A stretch of DNA of 64,000 nucleotides, taken from DATJFQ01 sp035492775 (GTDB lineage: Bacteria > Acidobacteriota > Vicinamibacteria > Vicinamibacterales > 2-12-FULL-66-21). Each line of letters opens with the position of its first letter. The first letter of the stretch is position 1. Shown here piece by piece: positions 7,606-16,202 of this stretch. The DNA lies in the NCBI GenBank assembly GCA_035492775.1, contig DATJIW010000110.1, forward strand, positions 62,001-126,000, in the 5' to 3' direction. The notes beneath the pieces are model-generated. The model searched no databases. It worked only from the letters and a program-made list of their open reading frames with translations, and was not told where the DNA came from. The translations under genes were made by a program, and so were the position numbers.

Positions 7606-9060
7606 CTAATCGCGCTTCACGAGCTCGACGCGTCGGTTTCGCGCGCGGCCCTCGATCGTGTCGTTGCGATCCTTCGGCACACGCATGCCGAAGCCGGCCG
7701 TCTGCATTCGACCGCCGTCGATGCCGTACCTGCTGATCAGGGCCTGCTTGACCGCAGTGGCGCGATGCTGCGAGAGGTCGAGATTGTAAGCGTCGCCGCC
7801 GATGTTGTCGGTGTGTCCCTCGACGGCGATATTCCAGGTGGGGTTCGCCTTCAGGACCTGTGCGATTTCGGCGAGCACCGGCTCGGATTCCTTCTTGATC
7901 TGATCGCTGGCGAAGTCGAAGTAGATCCCGTAGATGATCGTGCGGCCGGTCTTCGACAGGTCGGTTTCGATGCGTTTGGCCGCCGCGGGATCCGCGGCAG
8001 CGGCTGCACCGCCGCCCCCGGCTCCGCCTGCGGAGGCGCCGGCGCCTGCACCCGCGCCCGCACCTGCGCCGCCGCCGGTTCCGCTGGCTCCCGCGCCGCC
8101 GCCACCCGCGCCGTTTCCCGCACGCGCAGCGCCGCCGCTCCCGCCAGCTGCGCCACGTCCGGCGCCTCCCGCGCCAGCTCCGGCCGCTCCGCTGGCTGCA
8201 CCGGTACCGCCGCCGCCCGTGATCGCTCCGCGGCCACCGCCCGGGAGCGTGCCGCGGGCGCCCGCGGCAGCGCCGGTTGCGATCGGGAAGGCGAGCCGAA
8301 TCACCTGCAGGTGGTCGTCGCCGATGTCCCACTTCATCGCGAGCGGATTGTCGGGATCGTCCAGAATCCAGAACTCGCCATCTTTGTCGTCGAACTTTCC
8401 GCGAGCATGGACGACCGGCAGATCGACTGGCGCGTCGTTGACGAGCACCTTGAATGGAACCGCCCGCGGCTCGACGCGTGTCAGCGTGCCCGACAGCATG
8501 TCCATGCCGGCGGTGGGGGAGTCCTTTCCGAGCAGTCCGTTGACCAGGGACGCGAGACCCGCCATCGTGCCCAACTCACAGACCTTCAGCGGCGATGCGC
8601 CCTTTGTCTTCAGGTCGTTGAGCACCCGCCGCGACACTCCCACCGCTGTACTGCCGGGGAACGATTCCGGGAGCGCCTCACCATACAGGCAACGGTACTC
8701 GAGCGCGTTCTCGAGATCCGGTCGGGCGATTATTCGATTCGTGGAGTACCGCTTTACGTGCGTTTCGTTCGGTTTGGCGGGCCGCCGCGGTCCGCTGAAC
8801 GGATTCGGGCTGTCGTCCACCGGCACTTCCGCGGAGTAGACCAGCCGCACGCGGGAGTCGCTGGCCTCCGTCACCGTCTTGATTGACTCATAATCGCCGG
8901 TTCCCGGCTCGTTCAAAGCAGTGACGATTGTCAGCCCCGGCCGGAGCGGGATTCTGAGCGGGGCTATCGCTGGAGCCGTCTGCTGTCCCGCTGCCCACGC
9001 GGGGAGCGTCAGGAGCACCGTCACTACAGGCGGGAGGATCTGTCCGGCCACACGGCGCAT
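7606..9060 (-). CDS. OmpA-family outer-membrane protein, paralogue 1
   Basis: This 484-residue protein has a signal peptide (residues 1-25, cleavage near AWAAGQ). Its N-terminal domain (about 30-260) is shared with the two OmpA paralogues at 15006 and 17819; hallmarks are ALNEPGTGDYESI, LVNDAPVDLPVVHARG and WILDDPDNPLAMKW. A linker of about 100 residues made almost only of Gly and Ala follows. The OmpA C-terminal peptidoglycan-binding domain (about 370-484) has YFDFASDQI, EGHTDNIGG and RARNRRVEL. It probably bridges outer membrane or periplasm and cell wall. The start at 9060 is set by a TATAAG hexamer ending 6 nt upstream in promoter D, which implies a leaderless mRNA. An in-frame ATG at 9120 would precede that promoter. 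Confidence 0.9.
   Translation of the reverse strand: MRRVAGQILPPVVTVLLTLPAWAAGQQTAPAIAPLRIPLRPGLTIVTALNEPGTGDYESIKTVTEASDSRVRLVYSAEVPVDDSPNPFSGPRRPAKPNETHVKRYSTNRIIARPDLENALEYRCLYGEALPESFPGSTAVGVSRRVLNDLKTKGASPLKVCELGTMAGLASLVNGLLGKDSPTAGMDMLSGTLTRVEPRAVPFKVLVNDAPVDLPVVHARGKFDDKDGEFWILDDPDNPLAMKWDIGDDHLQVIRLAFPIATGAAAGARGTLPGGGRGAITGGGGTGAASGAAGAGAGGAGRGAAGGSGGAARAGNGAGGGGAGASGTGGGAGAGAGAGAGASAGGAGGGGAAAAADPAAAKRIETDLSKTGRTIIYGIYFDFASDQIKKESEPVLAEIAQVLKANPTWNIAVEGHTDNIGGDAYNLDLSQHRATAVKQALISRYGIDGGRMQTAGFGMRVPKDRNDTIEGRARNRRVELVKRD
7965..8265. repeat. Low-complexity Gly/Ala codon tract in the OmpA gene
   Basis: This stretch encodes the Gly/Ala-rich linker and consists of short imperfect GCC/GGC-type repeats. 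On the plus strand it reads as a proline/alanine-like frame, which is only a mirror of the composition. The tract is prone to slippage, so its length probably varies between strains (inference). Confidence 0.6.
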
Positions 9061-9066
9061 GGCCCG

Positions 9067-9111
9067 CTTATAGACCCGGAATGCGCCGCGGACAACTACT
9101 CCAACAGGTAG
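9067..9111 (-). promoter_or_regulatory. Envelope-regulon promoter D (16-bp palindrome, -35, -10)
   Basis: On the minus strand the repeat CTACCT-GTTG-GAGTAG (9096-9111) is followed at once by TTGTCC, then a 17-bp spacer, then TATAAG (9067-9072). TATAAG ends 6 nt before the ATG at 9060. This is the best sigma70-like promoter of the seven and serves the OmpA gene on the minus strand. Confidence 0.82.
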
Positions 9112-9121
9112 GGACGCCATC

Positions 9122-9166
9122 CTACCCCTCTGGGTAGTTACAGCAGCGGAGGGGTGACGTGATACT
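9122..9166 (+). promoter_or_regulatory. Envelope-regulon promoter C (16-bp palindrome, -35, -10)
   Basis: The repeat CTACCC-CTCT-GGGTAG (9122-9137) abuts TTACAG (9138-9143), and after 17 bp comes GATACT (9161-9166). It drives the plus-strand operon starting at 9175. The centres of sites C and D lie 26 bp apart in the divergent intergenic region. Confidence 0.8.
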
Positions 9167-9174
9167 GGCGGGCC

Positions 9175-12057
9175 ATGATGGCCGGAGAGCGCAGATCCGC
9201 CGCCGTTTTCGTGCTGCTCCTCTCTGCGCTCCTCCTGGACGCCGCTGCCGAGACGTTCTGGCATGCGTCTCCAGTGCGCTGGGCTGTCGTTTCAGTCGCT
9301 CTCGGGTACCTGGTGACTGCCGGGCTCGTGTGGCGGCTTGCCAATCGACGTCTGAGCCCCACGCTGCCGCTGCTCGCATTCGCCCTCGTTCTGGCGATCT
9401 CCGCGTGGCTCCCGGGCGGCTTGGAGAACGGCGTCCGTCTGCTTGGGATGTCCACGCCGACCGTGTTGTCGCTTGCCGCCGGCGTCGGTGTCGCCATCGG
9501 CGCTACCACGATCGCCGCCGAGCCTCGGGTTCCGCGCATTCTCCGTGGGATTGCGGCGGCGCTCGGCGCGTATGGCGTCGTCGCGTTCGCACAGGGGGTC
9601 TTCACGGGTGTTCCTTTCCGAGCGCTGCTCTCGGGCGCGAGCTTCTGGCGGCCTCTGCCGATGTTCCTGCAAGGTGCTGTCGTGGGAGGCGCGGTGGTTG
9701 TGCCCGCAGCCATCGTCATCGCCGTCGTGAAAGTTGGCGTACGGCGACCAACGCCAGGTTCAACGCAATCCGCGGTGTATCAGGCGCTTGGACTGCTACT
9801 GGTTTCCACAATCATTCTTTCGGGAATGCGGCAGAACTCGACGCCGCCCCGTTCGTCTCAATCAGCAGTTGCGATATCCCAACCGACGTTCAAGACCGCG
9901 CCCCCACCGAGCCGGAGTCAGCCGGACCCTACTGACCCAATAGAGTTGCTGAGGACCGCGAGGCTGCGAGTCGAACGGACGCCGCGGATCGAGTGGGATC
10001 CCGACGCGAAGGCGACCTCTTTCGACGGCGTCGAACCCGCGTTCCGATTCGTTCGGGATGAGATTGCATACGAACCATATTCGGGAGTGATGCGGGGCGC
10101 CGCCGGAACGTATGCATCCCGCGCGGGCAACGCCGCTGACCGTACGTTGCTGCTTACCCGGTTCCTGCGGGACAAGGGCATTCGCACCCGGTTCGCAATC
10201 GGAACCCTAACGGAAGTTCAGCGCGAACAACTGCTGGCGCGTACGTTCAACCGGAAAGCCGAAGGCTCGTTGAATGTGGTGCCGGCGTCTCATGACAACA
10301 GCTTCAGTCAGCGGTTATTCAGGCGCGCCGAGCGCGATTATGACGCGGTGCGCGCCGTGCTGGGTAGTCAACTGCCACCCGTCGCGACACCGACGCGCGA
10401 GCAATTGCTCGTGGAGATGAATCCGCACGTCTGGGCGCAGGCCGACGTCGATGGCGCCTGGGTCGATCTCGATCCGTCGTTTGAGGATGCTTCGATGGGT
10501 CGAGCTGTCGGAACGCTTCAAAGCACGACGGAGGAGCTGCCGGTCGAGTTGCACCAGCGTGTCGAGATTCGGCTGGTTACAGAAACACTCCTTGACGGAA
10601 TGCTCAGCCGATCGACGCTGCTCGAGGCGACGAAGAACGTCGTCGATTTAGTCGACCATCAGGTCGGGATTGCCCATTTCAGACCGCCCTCGAACACTGG
10701 GATCGGCGCTGCCATCGTTAACGCCGTGGGCAGCAGTCCAGTGCACCAACGCTGGAAACCGATCCTTATCGTCGACGGACAACTCACGTTTGGCGAGTCT
10801 TTCGATGTTGACGCGCCCTCTTTTGCGACGGAATGGATTGAATTCGACCTGTCCTGGCCTGACGGTAGGCACGAACTCACGAGACGCGCGCTCGTCGATC
10901 GAGGCAGCGTCGCGTGGAGGACGCGCCGGCCACTCGACCGCTCCGGATTGAAAGCGCTCGACGGCGACAGGAACGGCGCGTTCGCACTGCAAGCACTTCA
11001 CAACGTCTGGTTCAGTGCCGGTCGCCACAACCTCGCAGACTTCGCTGACGCCACACTGGAACTCTCGCTCGATACGGCTCTGGAATCTTCCCAGGTGGAT
11101 CCGGCCCTCCCGTTCGAAAAACCGCAACGAGACGAGAGCCTCCAAGAGACACTCTGGTCTTTTGCTCTTCAAAACTTTTCCTGGATGGTCTGGACGGATC
11201 ACGTTCTAATCCCTATGTTGAACGATGATCCGAGCGTCTGCCTGTATCCCGACGGCGTGCGAATCGCGCTGTTTTCGAGCGGACCTGCCGTTAACGATCA
11301 GATCTCCATCGTGAGCGATTTGCGCCGCGATCATCTCCGCGGTATCACGAACGATGACGCGAAGCGCGGGAGTCTCGCAGAAAAGAAGCTGCGTTTGGCG
11401 CTCCTCGAAGGCGCGCTCGAGCAGGAAGCACTTTCGGAGGCGGCGATCATCTTGTCAGGTGATGCATCGGGTGTGGAGTCCACCAGTAGTGAGTTGAGTG
11501 GTCAGAGTCTTCGCATGTTGAGACCGGTGGATGCGACAGATGTCGACTCCGTGAACGTGCCCGCCGGGATCATCGCATCGCTTCGAGCGGGGCGCCTGAT
11601 CGTCACTGCAGCTCAGGCGTTGCAGAAGCATACGGCATGGTGGGAGCTCGATGCCGGGACTGGCAATGCTCGCGCGACGGGAGAGCTCGGGCTGAACATG
11701 GGCACCCTGATGAAGTGGAAGCCGGGCATTCAGGCCCCCAAGGGCGGCATTGCCCATACCGAGGAGTACGCGAAGGAGCTCCGCAAGGCTCAGGAGGCAG
11801 CGAAAGCCGCGAAACGCTACAAAGAGATCGAGGCCGCAAATCTGAAAGACCCGACGCGAGCGATGCCGAAAGGAGGCAACGCGCTCGGACGCCCATCCGG
11901 CGGGGGCGGCGGCGGGATGGAGTACGCCGTCACCCTTGCGGTCGCGATCGTCCACGCGATAGCATTCCACTACCTCAGTCAGATGCTCCTTGCGAAAATA
12001 GCTTCGGAATCAGACAAAGCCGTCGAATGGTTCAAGGCCGGCGGGTTCTCACAGTGA
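9175..12057 (+). CDS. Large membrane protein with a degenerate transglutaminase-like domain
   Basis: This 960-residue protein starts with about six hydrophobic segments (residues 8-220). An extracytoplasmic region (about 260-430) follows the transglutaminase-core layout. The usual catalytic Cys motif (G-x-C-x-D/E..L..LLR..GI..R) is replaced by AGNAADRTLLLTRFLRDKGI, in which the Cys position is Ala. The His and Asp motifs remain as HVWAQAD and WVDLDPSFED. It may therefore bind rather than cross-link or cleave protein. A long region of unknown fold, a Gly-rich stretch and a last hydrophobic segment (about 920-945) follow. The ATG at 9175 is 8 nt after GATACT in promoter C. It heads an operon with the GIDE-like, LemA and two-helix membrane proteins. 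Confidence 0.75.
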   Translation: MMAGERRSAAVFVLLLSALLLDAAAETFWHASPVRWAVVSVALGYLVTAGLVWRLANRRLSPTLPLLAFALVLAISAWLPGGLENGVRLLGMSTPTVLSLAAGVGVAIGATTIAAEPRVPRILRGIAAALGAYGVVAFAQGVFTGVPFRALLSGASFWRPLPMFLQGAVVGGAVVVPAAIVIAVVKVGVRRPTPGSTQSAVYQALGLLLVSTIILSGMRQNSTPPRSSQSAVAISQPTFKTAPPPSRSQPDPTDPIELLRTARLRVERTPRIEWDPDAKATSFDGVEPAFRFVRDEIAYEPYSGVMRGAAGTYASRAGNAADRTLLLTRFLRDKGIRTRFAIGTLTEVQREQLLARTFNRKAEGSLNVVPASHDNSFSQRLFRRAERDYDAVRAVLGSQLPPVATPTREQLLVEMNPHVWAQADVDGAWVDLDPSFEDASMGRAVGTLQSTTEELPVELHQRVEIRLVTETLLDGMLSRSTLLEATKNVVDLVDHQVGIAHFRPPSNTGIGAAIVNAVGSSPVHQRWKPILIVDGQLTFGESFDVDAPSFATEWIEFDLSWPDGRHELTRRALVDRGSVAWRTRRPLDRSGLKALDGDRNGAFALQALHNVWFSAGRHNLADFADATLELSLDTALESSQVDPALPFEKPQRDESLQETLWSFALQNFSWMVWTDHVLIPMLNDDPSVCLYPDGVRIALFSSGPAVNDQISIVSDLRRDHLRGITNDDAKRGSLAEKKLRLALLEGALEQEALSEAAIILSGDASGVESTSSELSGQSLRMLRPVDATDVDSVNVPAGIIASLRAGRLIVTAAQALQKHTAWWELDAGTGNARATGELGLNMGTLMKWKPGIQAPKGGIAHTEEYAKELRKAQEAAKAAKRYKEIEAANLKDPTRAMPKGGNALGRPSGGGGGGMEYAVTLAVAIVHAIAFHYLSQMLLAKIASESDKAVEWFKAGGFSQ

Positions 12058-12119
12058 TTGACGGCGTGCAGCTGCACCAGGCAGCCTCCACATGATTCCA
12101 GGCACTCGAGTATCGCGCC

Positions 12120-13220
12120 ATGGGCACCGCTGAAACCCACGATCCCCCTGGAGAATCGGTTGGCACGCCCAAGCAGACTCCGCGCGCCAATCACCCGACG
12201 GCGCGGTTCAGGGCGCAGGGCGTCGTCTTCCTCGTGACCGTCGTCGCGTTCGCGGCTGGCACTTTCTTCCTCCTCGCCCTGATCTTCGGACTGTTCTTCA
12301 ATGCGGTCACGATCCACCTGACGTTCTTCGCGTTCGGGCTGCTTGCGTTCCTGCATGGGTTCACCGAATACCGCAACCGGCTGACGGTCAGTGGCACGGC
12401 CACGGCAACGGCGAACTCCGCGGCCATCGGCCTCGTCGAACTATCCGGTCGCGGATACGCCGAACACTCGAGCGAGTCGCCGGTGACGAAAAAACTGTGC
12501 GCGTACTGGAAGGTTGAAGTCCGCCATAGGGGCAAGAATGACTTTCGGTTCCTGCGCGCAGTATGGAACCGGGTGATGGAGCGTTCTTCCGGATGCCCGG
12601 AGACATACGAACTCGAAGACGATACGGGACGTGTGCTGGTGTGGGCGCGCGGCGCCGAGATGATTCCCATCAAACAGGTGTGGCGGAGCAACCGCGACAC
12701 CGACCCGCCCGAGGGGGTGTTGCGCTTGATCACCACCCTCGGCCTTGAATGGCCAAAGCGATGGGCGCGGTTTCCCATGATGGTCACCGAGGAGCGGATC
12801 GAACAGGGCGGCCCCCTGTACGTGATGGGCACGCTCGCGGAGCGCCGGCAGATTCCCGAGGCGTCGAGCGGACGGTTTGCCGCGTTCATGGCCAGGTGGG
12901 CGCCGTCGGATCCGCCGCAGCCGCAAGGTGAATCCTATGCGGGCGTGTTCAACTACGCGCGGACGCTCGGCGTCCGGTGGATTCTGAAGGATTTCCGCTC
13001 GGTCGTTCCAGTGTGGTGTCCGCCGGTCCTGGACCTGCATCAGGTCCTTGTCTGGAAAGGTGACCAGCGGCGTCCCTTTATCATCTCAGGGGTACTCGAA
13101 CGGCAGGCGCTCAGGGCCCTGTCCACACGAGCGTGGCTGTACCTCCTGGGCGGGGCCGGACTGATGGCGTGGATGCTCTGGGAATTCCTCGATAAGCTCA
13201 CAGGCAACATGCACTGGTGA
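12120..13220 (+). CDS. GIDE-like membrane protein
   Basis: This 366-residue protein has two hydrophobic segments near the N-terminus (about 36-60 and 62-82) and one at the C-terminus (about 338-358). Between them lies a soluble domain (about 95-240) with the pattern SPVTKKLCAYWKVEV ... YELEDDTGRVLVWARGAEMIP ... RVTEERI-like segments. This is the layout of GIDE domains, known from the mitochondrial E3 ligase MULAN and from prokaryotic membrane proteins often found near LemA; no RING finger is present. It is downstream of the pseudo-transglutaminase gene and overlaps the LemA gene by 4 bp. An ATG start at 12120 is taken; no strong ribosome-binding site is visible. Confidence 0.7.
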   Translation: MGTAETHDPPGESVGTPKQTPRANHPTARFRAQGVVFLVTVVAFAAGTFFLLALIFGLFFNAVTIHLTFFAFGLLAFLHGFTEYRNRLTVSGTATATANSAAIGLVELSGRGYAEHSSESPVTKKLCAYWKVEVRHRGKNDFRFLRAVWNRVMERSSGCPETYELEDDTGRVLVWARGAEMIPIKQVWRSNRDTDPPEGVLRLITTLGLEWPKRWARFPMMVTEERIEQGGPLYVMGTLAERRQIPEASSGRFAAFMARWAPSDPPQPQGESYAGVFNYARTLGVRWILKDFRSVVPVWCPPVLDLHQVLVWKGDQRRPFIISGVLERQALRALSTRAWLYLLGGAGLMAWMLWEFLDKLTGNMHW

Positions 13221-13822
13221 ATCAAATGGCTGTCACTGTCACCGTCCTCTTTCTCGTCATCGCTGCCATCGTCGGAGTCCTCGCCTGGTTCGTGATGCTG
13301 TACAACAGCCTCGTCCAGGTGAAGAACAACGTCGATCAGGCGTGGTCGAACATCGACGTGCTCTTGAAGCAGCGGGCCGACGAACTCGGGAAACTGATCG
13401 ACTCAGTGAAGACGTATCTCGGATACGAACGCGATCTCCTCACACGCCTGACGACGCTCCGCACGCAGGTGAGCCGCGGCAGCGGACCGGACGAGACGCG
13501 TCTGGCGGCAGAGCGGGAGCTCGGTGCCGGCCTCGGACGGCTTCTTGCCGTGGCGGAGAACTACCCGGACCTGAAATCGAGCGGAAACTTCATGGAGATG
13601 CAGCGGCGGATTACGGGGCTCGAAGAGCAGATCGCGCACCGCCGCGAGTTCTACAACGATGCCGTGAACATCAACAACGTGCGGATGGAGCAGATGCCGG
13701 ATCGGCTGCTTGTCGGCGTTGCGGGCATGCGGCGGCGTCCCCTGTTCGAGGCGGCTGCGGAAGACCGGAAGGACGTGGACGTCAACGACAGATTCAAGAG
13801 CATCACCGCGACATTTCAATAG
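13217..13822 (+). CDS. lemA: LemA family protein
   Basis: This 201-residue protein has one N-terminal transmembrane helix (about 6-27), the LemA signature YNSLVQVKNNVDQAWSNIDV, the following coiled-coil segment with LLxQRxDELGKL, and ENYPDLKSSGNFMEMQRRI. LemA proteins are membrane-anchored helical bundles of unclear function and are often found with GIDE- or TPM-domain proteins. The start is GTG at 13217, overlapping the TGA of the previous gene in GTGA, which implies translational coupling; an ATG at 13226 is the alternative. Confidence 0.92.
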   Translation: MNQMAVTVTVLFLVIAAIVGVLAWFVMLYNSLVQVKNNVDQAWSNIDVLLKQRADELGKLIDSVKTYLGYERDLLTRLTTLRTQVSRGSGPDETRLAAERELGAGLGRLLAVAENYPDLKSSGNFMEMQRRITGLEEQIAHRREFYNDAVNINNVRMEQMPDRLLVGVAGMRRRPLFEAAAEDRKDVDVNDRFKSITATFQ

Positions 13823-13848
13823 GAGTCGGCTTTCCAGAAAGGCTCCGT

Positions 13849-14109
13849 ATGAACGCGAATCAGAGAGCGAAATGGGAAAAGACAAGGGCCAAAGGGATGT
13901 GGCGCTTCGTCCTCCTCACCTGGGTCTTGTGGTGGGGCACATGCATGATCGCCATCGCCTCCGCTTTTGGCGCTTACGCCACCGGCCGATTCAGCCTTCG
14001 CGAGCTCTATACGACGGCACCCGCCTACCTCATCATTGCGTTGCTCGCTGGGCTGACGGTGTGGTTTATCGGGGAACATCAGTACCGGCGTAGTGTCGGC
14101 GGCGGCTGA
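13849..14109 (+). CDS. Small membrane protein with two transmembrane helices
   Basis: This 86-residue protein has a basic cytoplasmic start (NQRAKWEKTRAKG), two hydrophobic helices (about 18-43 and 55-75) and a short tail. The sequence resembles small 2TM-domain proteins found beside LemA or histidine-kinase genes; I do not recognise a family. AAAGG lies 6 nt before the ATG. It is the last gene of the promoter C operon, 26 bp after lemA. Confidence 0.65.
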   Translation: MNANQRAKWEKTRAKGMWRFVLLTWVLWWGTCMIAIASAFGAYATGRFSLRELYTTAPAYLIIALLAGLTVWFIGEHQYRRSVGGG

Positions 14110-14149
14110 CATTACCGCACGGTTCAATAGCCGTTCGCCGGTCAGCGGC

Positions 14150-14194
14150 CTACTCACAGAGGTAGTTGTCTGCCGCTGTGTGACCGATCAGGAT
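14150..14194 (+). promoter_or_regulatory. Envelope-regulon promoter E (16-bp palindrome, -35, -10)
   Basis: The repeat CTACTC-ACAG-AGGTAG (14150-14165) abuts TTGTCT (14166-14171), and after 17 bp comes CAGGAT (14189-14194), the same -10 as in promoter A. It drives the LolA-like/OmpA operon starting at 14228. Confidence 0.82.
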
Positions 14195-14227
14195 CCATGC
14201 GCTGTCGAAGATTCTCGAGGAGGCCGT

Positions 14228-14998
14228 ATGGGTTCACGAGCCGGCTCGCGTCTGACGATCTGTGCGACGGTGGTCGCGCTGGCGACGACATCATTACATT
14301 CGAATCAATCCGAAGCGGACGCCCTTACGCGCAGCAAGGCGGTCTACGCTGCCCTCAAGTCGTATGCAGACACAGGTACCGTTATCGAGGAGAGCTCGGG
14401 GTTCTCTACGCACGCGGTGTTCAAGACCTATTTTCGTCGAAAAGACTCGGTCGATTTATTGTTCGACTACACGCTTCAGTACGACGAATACGCGCAAAAT
14501 TCCAGCAGGCTCAATTACAACAACAGCCGCCGACTCTGGTGGATGCGGAACCACAATCTTCAGACCTACAACTTCGAGACGAAGGAACAGCGAACGTATC
14601 CACCGACATCCAATCAGGCCGGGTCGCTCAATGACCCCAGGACCAAGGGCGCTTCGCTCCTCATTACCGAGCTGTTGTTCAGGTCAGCCAACCTGCCGGG
14701 CACGATTCTCCAAATCGAGGAGTCCTCGGATGCCGGGATGGAGGACGTCAACGGCCACGCGTGTCACAAGGTCATCGGCATTGCAGCCGCCTATTACCCG
14801 TCGGGGCAACGCACGGGCGTTCGGCAGGTCACGGTGTGGATAGACCGGGACACACTGCTCATTCGGAAGGTCTTCGAGGACACGCCGAAAAACTACGGCC
14901 CCGACGCGATCAAGCGCGTGACGTTTCGGCTCGAACCGCAAGCCAATCCGACGCTGGACGACAGCAAGTTCGATTTCCAGGTTCCAGGAATCCAGTGA
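14228..14998 (+). CDS. Secreted LolA-like protein
   Basis: This 256-residue protein has a signal peptide (about 1-28). The mature part starts with ADALTRSKAVYAALKSYADTGTV and continues with beta-rich segments (FKTYFRRKDSVDLLFDY, RRLWWMRNHNLQTYNFETKEQ, VTVWIDRDTLLIRKVFED). This half-barrel layout, with a helix followed by antiparallel strands of substrate-like length and a conserved I-D-x-x-T-L-L-I-R-K strand, is that of LolA/LolB-fold and DUF2092 proteins, which bind lipid or lipoprotein chains. No function is proven. AGGAGG is 4 nt before the ATG. The next OmpA gene starts 8 bp after the stop, so the two form an operon under promoter E. Confidence 0.75.
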   Translation: MGSRAGSRLTICATVVALATTSLHSNQSEADALTRSKAVYAALKSYADTGTVIEESSGFSTHAVFKTYFRRKDSVDLLFDYTLQYDEYAQNSSRLNYNNSRRLWWMRNHNLQTYNFETKEQRTYPPTSNQAGSLNDPRTKGASLLITELLFRSANLPGTILQIEESSDAGMEDVNGHACHKVIGIAAAYYPSGQRTGVRQVTVWIDRDTLLIRKVFEDTPKNYGPDAIKRVTFRLEPQANPTLDDSKFDFQVPGIQ

Positions 14999-15005
14999 TT
15001 CTTGA

Positions 15006-16130
15006 ATGACCGGGTTGAGACCAGTCTTCTTGACCGGCGCATCGCTGATCGCGGTCGCTGCCGTCCAGTCAGTTACGACGTCAGCCGTTGACCCGAAGAT
15101 TCCTGTGTGCGCCGGCCTCACGACCGTCGGCGCGGTCAACGAACCGCGCGGGGACTATGAACCTATTACGACAGTGACCTCGGTGACGCCGCAGGCAATC
15201 ACGTGGTCTTATTCCAACCAGACCTCGATGCCGGATGGCTCCCTGCGCGACACGCACGTCCACCGCACCGTGCTGGTGAAGGACCTTCGCTCGGCGGCGA
15301 TGGTGGTCCGATGGATGGATCCAAGCGCGCCGGTGACCATTCCAGGCAGCACGATGAGCAGCGTCTCGACGGCAGTCCTGCGCGCATTGAAGGCAACCGG
15401 GTCTGCCGAGATATCGCTCGTCGACCGGGACAACAGTGCGCTGCCGGCCGAACGCAATCGGCACCCGAACATCTACGAGACCGCCATCAAGTACAGATTC
15501 CAGCGCGTCGGCAGCGAGCCGGAACACATCCCCGTAATCGTCAACGATGCACGCATTGATCTCCCGGTCATTCACGCCAGGGGCAGTTATCTCGGCGACT
15601 ACGTCGAACTCTTCATCCTGGACGACGAAGACTATCCGATGACGGTGAAGGCCGTGACGTGGTCCGGGCCCGCCGGAACGGTCAACAGAACGGAATCGCG
15701 AACCGTGAAGATTTCCTTCCGGTGCGACGCGGCAAAGACGATGAAGGGTGCGCCGCCTCCGAGCCGCATCGAGCAGGCGCTCCTGACGACGGGACGCGCC
15801 GACGTCTACGACCTCTACTTCGATTTCAACAGCGACTCGCTGCGCCAGGAATCGGAGCCGACGTTGGGCGAGATCGCCGACGTCCTGCGGCGGCATCCCG
15901 ACTGGAAGCTCAGCGTTGAAGGACATACCGACAACATCGGCACCGATCAGGCAAACCTCGATCTCTCACGCCGCAGGGCCGCGTCGGTGAAGGCCGCGCT
16001 CACCTCGCGTTACCAGGTCGCCGGCTCCCGCCTGACGACCGAAGGCTACGGCGAGTCGCGTCCGCAGGATACGAACGACACGCTCGAAGGACGGGCGCGG
16101 AACCGGCGCGTCGAGCTCGTGCGCCGGTAG
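15006..16130 (+). CDS. OmpA-family outer-membrane protein, paralogue 2
   Basis: This 374-residue protein has a signal peptide (about 1-27). The N-terminal domain of about 220 residues is shared with the paralogues at 7606 and 17819: GAVNEPRGDYEPIT, LVKDL, VIVNDARIDLPVIHARG and FILDDEDYPMTVK. A C-terminal OmpA domain (about 260-374) carries YDLYFDFNSDSLR, EGHTDNIGT and RARNRRVEL. The Gly/Ala linker of paralogue 1 is absent. It follows the LolA-like gene by 8 bp and has no palindrome of its own, so it is probably translated from the promoter E transcript. It would anchor the envelope to peptidoglycan. Confidence 0.9.
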   Translation: MTGLRPVFLTGASLIAVAAVQSVTTSAVDPKIPVCAGLTTVGAVNEPRGDYEPITTVTSVTPQAITWSYSNQTSMPDGSLRDTHVHRTVLVKDLRSAAMVVRWMDPSAPVTIPGSTMSSVSTAVLRALKATGSAEISLVDRDNSALPAERNRHPNIYETAIKYRFQRVGSEPEHIPVIVNDARIDLPVIHARGSYLGDYVELFILDDEDYPMTVKAVTWSGPAGTVNRTESRTVKISFRCDAAKTMKGAPPPSRIEQALLTTGRADVYDLYFDFNSDSLRQESEPTLGEIADVLRRHPDWKLSVEGHTDNIGTDQANLDLSRRRAASVKAALTSRYQVAGSRLTTEGYGESRPQDTNDTLEGRARNRRVELVRR

Positions 16131-16147
16131 ACCGGTCGAAGTTGCCC

Positions 16148-16192
16148 CTACCCATCGGGGTAGTTGTCTGACGCCGCCCGGCGGCTCACGAT
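16148..16192 (+). promoter_or_regulatory. Envelope-regulon promoter F (16-bp palindrome, -35, -10)
   Basis: The repeat CTACCC-ATCG-GGGTAG (16148-16163) abuts TTGTCT (16164-16169), and after 17 bp comes CACGAT (16187-16192). The expected transcription start is near 16199, just before the ATG at 16203. It drives the lipoprotein/OmpA operon. Confidence 0.8.
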
Positions 16193-16202
16193 GCGGTCTC
16201 GT

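Noticed and set aside
9118..9120. ATG 9120 (minus strand) as start of the first OmpA gene
   Set aside because: It lies upstream of the TATAAG/TTGTCC promoter D, which predicts transcription from about 9060.
10366..10372. GGGTAGT inside the pseudo-transglutaminase gene
   Set aside because: Single half-site in coding sequence without a CTAC arm 16 bp away.
16191..16193. ATG 16191 as start of the double DUF3558-like lipoprotein
   Set aside because: It overlaps the -10 hexamer of promoter F, so it would not be in the transcript.
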